Positions 55,120 to 64,000 of a DNA stretch of 64,000 nucleotides are shown here, in pieces. Numbering within the stretch: position 1 is the first letter of the stretch; each line of letters starts with the position of its first letter. The DNA comes from Panulirus ornatus (taxonomy: Eukaryota > Arthropoda > Malacostraca > Decapoda > Palinuridae), in NCBI RefSeq assembly GCF_036320965.1, contig NC_092226.1:21607002-21671001 (forward strand), read 5' to 3'. A program made the position numbers and the translations under genes. Below the pieces are notes generated by a model that worked only from the letters and a program-made list of their open reading frames with translations, was not told where the DNA came from and made no database searches.

Positions 55120-56108
55120 GAGAGGGGTGAGCAGCGTCACCAGGTCGGGGGTGAGGGGCGTCACCAGGCCGGGGGTGAGGGGCGTCACCAGGTCGGGGGT
55201 GAGCGGCGTCACCAGGCCGGGGGTGAGCAGCGTCACCAGGCCAGGGGTGAGCGGCGTCACCAGGCCGGGGGGTGAGCAGCGTCACCAGGTCGGGGGTGAG
55301 CGGCGTCACCAGGCCGGGGGTGAGCGGCGTCACCAGGCCGGGGGTGAGCGGCGTCACCAGGCCGGGGGTGAGCGGCGTCACCAGGCCGGGGGTGAAGGGC
55401 GTCACCAGGCCGGGGGTGAGGGGCGTCACCAGGCCGGGGGTGAGGGGCGTCACCAGGCCGGGAGGTGAGCGGCGTCACCAGGCCGGGGGTGAGCGGCGTC
55501 ACCAGGCCGGGGGTGAGCGGCGTCACCAGGCCGGGAGGTGAGCGGCGTCACCAGGCCGGGGGTGAGCGGCGTCACCAGGCCGGGAGGTGAGCGGCGTCAC
55601 CAGGCCGGGGGTGAGCGGCGTCACCAGGCCGGGAGGTGAGCGGCGTCACCAGGCCGGGGGTGAGCGGCGTCACCAGGCCGGGAGGTGAGCGGCGTCACCA
55701 GGCCGGGGGGTGAGCGGTGTCACCAGGCCGGGGGGTGAGCAGCGTCACCAGGCCGGGGGTGAGCGGCGTCACCAGGCCGGGAGGTGAGCGGCGTCACCAG
55801 GCCGGGAGGTGAGCGGCGTCACCAGGCCGGGAGGTGAGCGGCGTCACCAGGCCGGGGGTGAGCGGCGTCACCAGGCCGGGAGGTGAGCGGCGTCACCAGG
55901 CCGGGAGGTGAGCGGCGTCACCAGGCCGGGGGTGAGCGGCGTCACCAGGCCGGGAGGTGAGCGGCGTCACCAGGCCGGGGGGTGAGCGGTGTCACCAGGC
56001 CGGGAGGTGAGCGGCGTCACCAGGCGGGGGGTGGGCGGCGTCACCAGGCCGGGAGGTGAGCGGCGTCACCAGGCCGGGAGGTGAGCGGCGTCACCAGGCC
56101 GGGGGTGG
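55120..56108. repeat. 24/25 bp GC-rich minisatellite, about 40 units
   Basis: ggcgtcaccaggccgggggt then gagc recurs every 24 bp, with 25 bp ccgggaggtgagc variants that dominate the right half. CpG-rich (gcggcgtcacc), unlike most of the window. The left edge has simpler gaggggcgtcacc and aggtcggg variants. Confidence 0.95.
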
Positions 56109-56277
56109 AGAGGAGCACAAGTTAATTTCTCTGGCTGGTTGATGAGCCACAGTGCCTGGTAATGATGGTCATCACGTTCCTCCTACATGTTAGGATGGAG
56201 GTGAACTGTACCACCTTCACTGATGTATACACCATATGCATATAGTGTGTGGATGAGGAAGAAGAATAGTATACTTT

Positions 56278-56949
<672 letters not shown>

Positions 56950-56995
<46 letters not shown>
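56950..56995. repeat. (TA)n microsatellite
   Basis: TA run at the 5' truncation of copy A. Confidence 0.95.
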
Positions 56996-56998
<3 letters not shown>

Positions 56999-57244
56999 AT
57001 AGTTAGTTATTTCTCCACACCAACCAAACCTGTCTGCTCATCCAAGTGAAAAGATAATGTATAACGTATGTACAGTGTCTGCTATAAGGGACGTTGTGTA
57101 TAATGAACAAGATAATTCATAACTTATACTGGAAAAAAGTCCATGAAAATTTAACAGCCCAGCACACGACGTCGAACCATGGAAACAAAAAACAAACGAA
57201 CGAATGACTCCGTGAACTTCACTTCCATCAGGATATATAGGAAG

Positions 57245-57246
<2 letters not shown>

Positions 57247-57305
<59 letters not shown>

Positions 57306-57311
57306 TTTTTT
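57247..57311. repeat. (TA)n then poly(T) at RTE 3' end
   Basis: TA at 57247-57288 then about 23 T, the tail of copy B in minus orientation. Confidence 0.95.
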
Positions 57312-58056
57312 TCATACTTTGTCGCTGTCTCCCGCGTTTGCGAGGTAGCGCAAGGAAACAGACGAAAGAAATGGCCCAACCCCCCCCCATACACATGTAT
57401 ATACATACATCCACACACGCAAATATACATACCTACACAGCTTTCCATGGTTTACCCCAGACGCTTCACATGCCTTGATTCAATCCACTGACAGCACGTC
57501 AGCCCCGGTATACCACATCGCTACAATTCACTCTATTCCTTGCCCTCCTTTCATCCTCCTGCATGTTCAGGCCCCGATCACACAAAATCTTTTTCACTCC
57601 ATCTTTCCACCTCCAATTTGGTCTCCCTCTTCTCCTTGTTCCCTCCACCTCCGACACATATATCCTCTTGGTCAATCTTTCCTCACTCATCCTCTCCATG
57701 TGCCCAAACCACTTCAAAACACCCTCTTCTGCTCTCTCAACCACGCTCTTTTTATTTCCACACATCTCTCTTACCCTTACGTTACTCACTCGATCAAACC
57801 ACCTCACACCACACATTGTCCTCAAACATCTCATTTCCAGCACATCCATCCTCCTGCGCACAACTCTATCCATAGCCCACGCCTCGCAACCATACAACAT
57901 TGTTGGAACCACTATTCCTTCAAACATACCCATTTTTGCTTTCCGAGATAATGTTCTCGACTTCCACACATTCTTCAAGGCCCCCAGAATTTTCGCCCCC
58001 TCCCCCACCCTATGATCCACTTCCGCTTCCATGGTTCCATCCGCTGCCAGATCCAC
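57312..58056 (-). mobile_element. RTE-like element copy B, 5'-truncated
   Basis: Same 3' tail and untranslated region as copy A, extending about 180 bp further 5'. It ends at 58056 in the codons for DLAADGTM, where a short (TA)n (58057-58074) separates it from copy C, which lies in the opposite orientation and overlaps almost all of B in content. B and C therefore form a long inverted repeat, with the two 5' ends facing each other. Confidence 0.88.
57499..58056 (-). pseudogene. RTE ORF2 C-terminus, copy B (185 codons, uninterrupted)
   Basis: The frame is open over the whole copy. It reads DLAADGTMEAEVDHRVGEGA, then KILGALKNVWKSRTLSRKAK, then VVPTMLYGCEAWAMDRVV, and on through the same WFGHMERM and RGRPNWRWKDGVKK segments as copy A, ending VNCSDVVYRG. 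The first codon at the truncation is GTG (Val in context), not a real start. It lies downstream of the RT catalytic site, so no activity is expected. The lack of stops in all three neighbouring copies suggests recent origin. Confidence 0.8.
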
Positions 58057-58074
58057 TATATATATATATATATA
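58057..58074. repeat. Short (TA)n spacer between head-to-head RTE copies
   Basis: About 18 bp of TA joins the 5' truncations of copies B and C. Confidence 0.95.
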
Positions 58075-58709
58075 GGGTTGAGGGTCAAGTCAATTGGGAC
58101 GTAAGTTTGAATGAAGAAAAACTGGAGGCAGTAAAGTGTTTTAGATATCTGGGAGTGGATCTGGCAGCGGATGGAACCATGGAAGCGGAAATGGATCATA
58201 GGGTGGGGCAGGGGGCGAAAATCCTGGGAGCCTTGAAGAATGTGTGGAAGTCGAGAACATTATCTCGGAAAGCAAAAATGGGTATGTTTGAAGGAATAGT
58301 GGTTCCAACAATGTTGTATGGTTGCGAGGCGTGGGCTATGGATAGAGTTGTGCGCAGGAGGATGGATGTGCTGGAAATGAGATGTTTGAGGACAATGTGT
58401 GGTGTGAGGTGGTTTGATCGAGTAAGCAACGTAAGGGTAAGAGAGATGTGTGGAAATAAAAAGAGCGTGGTTGAGAGAGCAGAAGAGGGTGTTTTGAAGT
58501 GGTTTGGGCACATGGAGAGGATGAGTGAGGAAAGATTGACCAAGAGGATATATGTGTCGGAGGTGGAGGGAACGAGAAGTGGGAGACCAAATTGGAGGTG
58601 GAAAGATGGAGTGAAAAAGATTTTGTGTGATCGAGGCCTGAACATACATGAGGGTGAAAGGAGGGCAAGGAATAGAGTGAATTGGATCGATGTGGTATAC
58701 CGGGGCTGA
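58074..58709 (+). pseudogene. RTE ORF2 C-terminus, copy C (about 211 codons, uninterrupted)
   Basis: From 58077 it reads VEGQVNWDVSLNEEKLEAVK, then CFRYLGVDLAADGTMEAEMD, and continues in one frame through MLYGCEAWAMDRVV, WFGHMERMSEERLTKRIYVS and GRPNWRWKDGVKKIL to VNWIDVVYRG and TGA at 58707-58709. Compared with A and B it lacks one Arg in the TRRRGRP stretch (reads TRSGRP). The frame continues upstream into antisense copy B only by chance. There is no RT catalytic motif, as the copy starts after it. It is a truncated, inactive retroelement ORF. Confidence 0.82.
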
Positions 58710-58912
58710 CGTGCTGTCAGTGGATTGAATCAGGGCATGTGAAGCGTCTGGGGTAAACCATTGAAAAAGCTGTGTAGGTATGTATATTTGCGTGTGTGGA
58801 CGTATGTATATACATGTGTATGGGGGTGGGTTGGGCCATTTCTTTCGTCTGTTTCCTTGCGCTACCTCGCAAACGCGGGAGACAGCGACAAAGCAAAAAA
58901 AAAAAAAAAGTA

Positions 58913-58915
<3 letters not shown>
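58074..58915 (+). mobile_element. RTE-like element copy C, 5'-truncated
   Basis: Plus-strand copy beginning agggttgagggtcaagtcaa. It is about 90 bp longer at its 5' end than copy B. It runs through the ORF end at 58709, the untranslated phrases ggcatgtgaagcgtctgggg and gtatgggggtgggttgggcc, and the tail gctacctcgcaaacgcggga, gacagcgacaaagc. A run of A (58895-58909) and (TA)n from 58917 follow. It is the best reference for the 3' end of this family in the window. Confidence 0.88.

Positions 58916-58980
<65 letters not shown>
58916..58980. repeat. (TA)n microsatellite at RTE 3' end
   Basis: TA run after the A run of copy C. Confidence 0.96.
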
Positions 58981-58983
<3 letters not shown>

Positions 58984-59275
58984 ACAAACATGTCGTATAG
59001 ATTACCAATATTTACGCAGAAGTATCCGAAGAGCAGGACAGAGAGAGAAAGAGGAAAAAATAGGAAATAGAAGAAAAAAAAAGTTTTGTAAGAGTGGAGG
59101 TCCCGTGGGGCGGGCGGGCTATTGTTCGGCGCCGACCATTGTGCTCACCGGCTTTTGTTATCGACTGTCAAGCCGTTCACGGTGATGAGCTCAATATAAA
59201 TATCTTTTGTTGCGTTTAAGCGAAATTGAGCCCGTTTTCTGGTGACGGGTTTGTGAGGAGAGGGAGTGGGGGAGG

Positions 59276-59410
59276 TGGTGCGTTGCTTGGTGCACCCCGG
59301 GATGTGGGTGGAGGTGAGGAGTGGGCGGGATGGTGCGTTGCTTGGTGCACCCCGGGGTGTGGGTGGAGGTGAGGAGTGGGCGGAATGGTGCGTTGCTTGG
59401 TGTAACCCAT
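59276..59410. repeat. About 55 bp tandem repeat, 2.5 units
   Basis: ggtgcgttgcttggtgcacc then ccgggatgtgggtggaggtg recurs at 59276, 59331 and 59386. The spacer 58981-59275 is apparently unique. Confidence 0.9.
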
Positions 59411-59496
59411 GAGAAGGGAGTGGCGAGTGGCTGGCTGTTCCACTGTTCCTGGTAAATGGGGCGGTCACGGGGATGGTGATAGGAAGGGGGGGATGG

Positions 59497-59575
59497 TGTG
59501 TGTATGTGTGTGTGTGTGTGCGTGTATGTATGTATGTGTGTGTGTTTGTGTGTGTGGGTGTGTGTGTGTGTGTAC
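59497..59575. repeat. Impure (GT)n
   Basis: GT run broken by gtatgtatg and gtttgtg interruptions. Confidence 0.92.
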
Positions 59576-60144
59576 TGGCAGTGGGAATGGCTGGCGTGTG
59601 TCCTGGTGATGAGAAGCAATGCTGTATTACCTGGAGGGTAGTAAAGACCCTTGCTGTGTGTACCTTATCGTGGTGTGTGGGAGGCTCGTTCATGTTCTGT
59701 ATAGAGCCAGACTTGCCTCCTCTTCCTCTTATGCTCACTCAGTGGTTAACGCTACAGGTCGTGGCCGTTAAGCCTACATAATCACATCCTAGCTGGTCTG
59801 GTTCACTTTGAAGGTACTTACGTAAGTACTGAACAGTCTGTAGTGTTTCTGGTGACTGTGGACAGTCTGTTAAACCGATCTGAATCTCGAATGTTTACAC
59901 TTTTCTCGTACTGAACTTATAGCCCTTTTTTTTTTTTTCATCTCGATAATATTCTATGGGTTTCCGTGCTTGTTGTGCCTGTAGGAAACTACTTTTTTCC
60001 AAGTGTAGATTGGGACATTTGGCCACTAAGATTAGAATTTTAAGTATGAATCATGATTTATTTCTTTCGTATGTGCTGCGTAGTCTTCGTGGTCTTATCC
60101 GTTTGCCAAATAGCTTAGATTTTTTTTTTTTTGAGTTAGTTTGG
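59576..60144. other. Intergenic sequence
   Basis: T homopolymers at 59928-59938 and 60120-60131. No gene is recognised. Confidence 0.45.
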
Positions 60145-60660
60145 GCTGTAATGATGACCGGTTAACAGGGTCAGTACAAGCTGTGAATGATGACCTGTTA
60201 ACAGTTTCAATACGGGCTGTGAATGATGACCTTTTAACGGTCAGTACGGGCTGTAATGATGACCTGTTAACAGGGTCAATACGGGCTGTGAATGATGACC
60301 TTTTAACAGGGTCAGTACGGGCTGTAATGATGACCTGTTAACAGGGTCAGTACGGGCTGTAATGATGACCTGTTAACAGGGTCAGTACGGGCTGTAATGA
60401 TGACCTGTTAACAGGGTCAGTACGGGCTGTAATGATGACCTGTTAACAGGGTCAGTACGGGCTGTAATGATGACCTGTTAACAGGGTCAGTACGGGCTGT
60501 AATGATGACCTTTTAACAGGGTCAGTACGGGCTGTGAATGATGACCTTTTAACAGGGTCAGTACGGGCTGTGAATGATGACCTTTTAACAGGGTCAGTAC
60601 GGGCTGTGAATGATGACCATTTAATAGGGTCACTACGGGCTGTGAATGATGACCTTTGCT
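60145..60660. repeat. 35/36 bp minisatellite, about 14 units
   Basis: gggtcagtacgggctgtaat then gatgacctgttaaca recurs every 35 bp (for example 60361 and 60396). Edge units read gtgaatgatgacctttt (36 bp). Central units are identical and the edges diverged. Confidence 0.95.
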
Positions 60661-61418
60661 GTACGTTATCCAGTTCTGTAATGTCGCTGACCCTGAAAGG
60701 TGAGACGTAGCGCGGCAGTATTGTGTAGTGAAAGATCTCTTAAGTGCGTTATCACTCCTTTTTTTTTCACTACTTCTCTTCTCTTGAAGGTCCACGAGGT
60801 CCAGCCATCCATCTTTTTTTTTTTTTTTCGAATTGGAAATCGTTGGTTTATGTTGGCTGAAGGTAAGGTCCCACATTTCGTTACTCCGAGCTCTTTTGCA
60901 TTGCTCTCTCGAGATATGATGGTGTTGACTGCCCTTTGTATGCTGAACTGGTCTGTATATATCTGATCTCCCCTTGACGGAGTAAATGTAAAAGTATCTC
61001 GTAAAAGAGATTCATGTATGACTGGCCCACCGTGCACCTTGATTTACATGAGACTGTTGTTTTCTCAGTGTTCCCTACATGTTTCCTGATAATAAGATCT
61101 CTATATATGTTCCTACTTACCCGTAAAGAATGGTATCAAACTATAGGTTTTTATTTGATATGAGAATAGGAAGCAGTATGGTTGAAAGTACGACTCCTCT
61201 GGGAACAGACCATTTTTACCTCAGCAACATGAGAAAGTGCGTTTCATTCTTTATATTCGCTTACATGACAGAGGCAAAGACATTCCTAATTGTGGCCATT
61301 TTCGGAAGAGAGGAGGAGTGAGGAGACGAAACGGTTCTATAAGTTAATGTGAGTTCCTCTGGTATTTGTAAACTTCTTGAGCCAGTTTCTTACTGTCAGA
61401 GATTTCGACAGAGTCCAG

Positions 61419-61427
<9 letters not shown>
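60661..61427. other. Intergenic sequence
   Basis: T run at 60815-60828. No gene is recognised on either strand. Confidence 0.45.

Positions 61428-61494
<67 letters not shown>
61428..61494. repeat. (CT)n microsatellite
   Basis: Pure CT run of about 67 bp. Confidence 0.97.
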
Positions 61495-61497
<3 letters not shown>

Positions 61498-61849
61498 AAT
61501 GACTCTTGTCAGCTGTGTTGAGCAGCATATCTCTGCAGTGTTATGAGATCCAGACGTCTGGTCGTGGAGCAGGGTGCAGGGGACTTTGTGTCACCAGTGT
61601 ACTCTCTCTCTCTGAGCCTCCTGTGTCATGATGGTCACGCCAGCCCGCCTCAACACGTGTAGTGTCGGGAGGAGTCATTTGGGGATGTTTATCTTTCATG
61701 TGATTATTTTTTTTTATCATATGACTTGCTGGACACTGAATCATATTGTTTTTTTTTGTTCAGTTCCCTCATTTCTTTTATCATGTTCATGTACATGCCC
61801 TATTGTGTTTTCGAGTGGGCTATTGTTGATAATAGGTGGTGATGGTTGA
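61495..61849. other. Intergenic sequence, T-rich
   Basis: T runs at 61708-61716 and 61749-61758. No gene is seen. Confidence 0.45.
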
Positions 61850-62450
61850 ATTTGAGTGTATATGATAGCCTGGGGTGGATGGTATGTGTTTAGTGATGAT
61901 GGGGAGGGAGGTTGTATGTGGATAGTGATGGGGAGTGATGATGTATGTATTCGGGAGGGAAGGTGTGTGTTTATGGTGATGGGAAGGGTTGGGAAGGGTT
62001 GTTTGCATGATGAATGGGAATGATGGTATATGTTCATAGGAAGAGAGGTCGTGTGTATGGTGATAGGGAGGACTGGCGTGTGTGTATTAGTAATGGAGAC
62101 GAATTGTATATTGGCTGTAGTGATGGGAGGAATATTGTGATAGAGTCTGTGCATTTTTGATGAGCAAGGATCATGTGTTGGTGGTGGGAAGTGTTCGTGA
62201 GCAATGATAATGGAATGTGATAGTTTGTGCAATAGTGATGGGGAATGTTGATGTGTGTACTAGTAATGGACAGGATGATGTGTACGTTGTAGTGATGGGG
62301 AGAGATGGTGTGTGTACTAGTGATGGGTAGGATGATGTGTACACTAGTGATAGGAGGGATAGTTTGTACACAAGTAATGTGCAGGAATGATGGGTGCACT
62401 AGTGATGGGAAGGGCGGTGCGTACATCAGTGATGGGTAGGGATGATTTGA
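61850..62450. repeat. Diverged minisatellite, about 24-33 bp units
   Basis: gtgatggggagggatgatg, gtgtgtactagtgatggg and taggatgatgtgtac recur with high divergence. The best-conserved units are at 62255-62410. Apparent His/Thr-rich frames on the minus strand are by-products. Confidence 0.85.
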
Positions 62451-64000
62451 ATACGAATGAAGACTGTTGACTGAAAAAACCCACCACATCGACTGAATAC
62501 ATCTGAAGTCCTGGAGTGGTCTGAAACCTGAAGGACTCCACTCAGTAGAACACAGACGCGAGAGTCAACGTCATATTATGTACAGGGAAAGTATTGGAAA
62601 GCTTAGTTCCTAACCTCCATACTGTGGTCACGCCTTTTGATGTAACCTTAGGTTACACATTCAGATTGTATCCACGTAAGGGAACAGATGTAGAAAATGG
62701 TAAGGAAAAAAGATAGTATAAATGTCAGTAAGTTCGACATAACTGCTAGCAAATTTGAGGAATGTTGTGGTAAAACCATCGGAGAACCTCAGCTAGTAAG
62801 TAGGGGTGTTTCCTGCAAGTTGTATGGGCCGATCTTGGTCCCTATGACATGTCGTATTGTAGTTGGAGGGCTGCAGCATCGAACAACCTGGTAGACTAGA
62901 CCCTTCTTAGGATAGCTTGGTGGCACGCTGAGCTAGGGAGGCAGAAGGCCACCGAGAACCATGGAGAGGGATGGTATGTGTGCTTATGGCGAGGGAAGGA
63001 GGCAGGGTGCACCCTAGTGGGAGGGACGTGTGAGTGAGGGAGGTAGGGTTCACTGGCGATACAGAGGAGGAGTTGGTGGTACTCATATGGCGTTAGTGGA
63101 CCTGGTGACGGTGAGGTGGTGGTGGTTGCCACTCACAAGGCTTCACCATAAAGGAAAAAGTGAAAGTGTGTCGTACGGACGGCGACCCTGGCATTGCTCC
63201 CGACACGTCGGTGTGTGTGTGTGTGGAGGCGACCCAGTCATTAGTATTTATTTACTATCCCCGTGAGCACGACGTTACGACCCCCTTAAACACGACGATA
63301 CGACCCCTGGGTATGATACATGACCTTTGACCTGACTTACGTAAAGGTCGTGCTCAAGGGACACATTGTCGACTACCACAAGGATCGAGTCTTATGCTTC
63401 GTGCCCAGTGTGGGTCCAGTTGTGACTGTCCCTCCCCTTGCCATAGGCAGTACTGACGCTGGCATGAGAGCCAGCTCGACTCACAGCCGAGAGAGGGTTG
63501 GTGTTCGTTGTATATAGAGTTATGTGTTGGGTAAGAGGCAGTAGCGGATTAGTGAGCCACTGCATTCATAGGCTGAAGCTTTTGTGAGCCGCTTATATTG
63601 GATGAAGGAATCAGATGTTATGAAACAGGAGACAGATAGGGCACCCCTCTCTCCCTCTCCGCTGTCGAACTGAATGTTTTGTAGATATGCTATACACCCA
63701 TGCTGTAAGTTTAGGACCATGGACCTGTCGTCAAATGTTTCTACGTCATACACAGACGGGTTCATTCCTCTGTTTCGGACCTTACTTAGGACCATCATAT
63801 TTGAATAACGCATACAGGCCGTAACACCCAGCCCCTGAGTTTGAGACTGGATCAGCTGTAGATGAAGCTTCGAAGCCTCGACCAAGACTGATGAAGACGC
63901 GACTGAAGCAGCCAGCAAAGCGAATCGAGTCGCTAGTGGCCGGGGGAAAAAAAAAGAAAAAAGAAAATGAGAATCAATGATAACGTAATGGTGGACTTTG
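62451..64000. other. Intergenic sequence to window end
   Basis: Mostly unique; ggaggcag/ggtagggttcac phrases recur weakly at 62935-63055. A minus-strand frame at 63520-63918 is stop-free for 132 codons but begins at TTG, with the first internal ATG far downstream. I do not recognise it, and a gene continuing beyond the window cannot be excluded. An A-rich run lies at 63945-63965. Confidence 0.4.

Noticed and set aside
57900..58073. Upstream extension of the copy C reading frame as a longer ORF with an ATG at its left
   Set aside because: The extension runs through the antisense of copy B and the (TA)n spacer; it is a chance continuation across an inverted repeat.
63520..63918. 132-codon minus-strand frame near the window end
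   Set aside because: It begins at TTG; the first ATG leaves a much shorter frame and no known domain is visible. A partial gene beyond the window cannot be ruled out, but it is unsupported.

Overview
This 64 kb window reads as eukaryotic intergenic DNA. It is dominated by tandem repeats and retrotransposon debris, and I found no host protein-coding gene, rRNA or functional tRNA that I can support. The long (TA)n, (CT)n and (CA)n runs, the style of the non-LTR retrotransposon remnants and the tRNA-derived SINEs suggest an arthropod, most plausibly a decapod crustacean. That assignment comes from recognising repeat families, not from a database search; genus and species are unresolved.

Layout. 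1-7.7 kb holds small minisatellites (25, 22 and 26 bp units) and microsatellites, with one short SINE-like copy between (TA)n tracts. 8.2-9.3 kb is a decayed CR1/Jockey-group reverse transcriptase fragment. 9.5-16.7 kb is almost continuous minisatellite (GT-rich, 56 bp, 20 bp, a 3.2 kb array of 27 bp units, then 66 bp units). 17-24 kb holds a tRNA-SINE, a 22 bp array and the most complete RTE-like element (minus strand, split by a CR1/Jockey-like fragment). 25.6-27.8 kb holds two arrays with a CCAAT/CRE cluster between them. 28-33 kb has microsatellites, SINE-like copies and a decayed endonuclease fragment. 33.7-37.1 kb is a higher-order satellite that has captured the 3' end of a CR1/Jockey element. 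38.4-40.1 kb carries 18 and 27 bp arrays. 40.4-51.6 kb is a mosaic of RTE, CR1/Jockey and SINE pieces. 49-49.6 kb and 52-56.1 kb hold further minisatellites. 56.3-59 kb contains three similar 5'-truncated RTE copies, two of them head to head. 59.3-62.5 kb is more minisatellite, and the last 1.5 kb is apparently unique.

How the parts relate. By summing my own intervals, about 19 kb (roughly 30%) is minisatellite in some 25 unrelated families. Two retroelement lineages recur. The RTE-like element ends in a conserved 3' tail followed by poly(A) and usually (TA)n. A short non-autonomous element shares a very similar 3' tail and lies between (TA)n tracts, as expected if it uses the RTE machinery. 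The CR1/Jockey element ends in a conserved terminus followed by CA-rich DNA. Fragments of these elements were amplified into tandem arrays at least twice (8.2 kb and 34-37 kb). Long open frames in the window are mostly by-products of tandem arrays whose unit length is a multiple of three, or of dinucleotide runs, and are not genes. The best candidates for something new are the quantised higher-order satellite at 34-37 kb, the long retroelement inverted repeat at 57.3-58.9 kb, and the shared-tail element pair.
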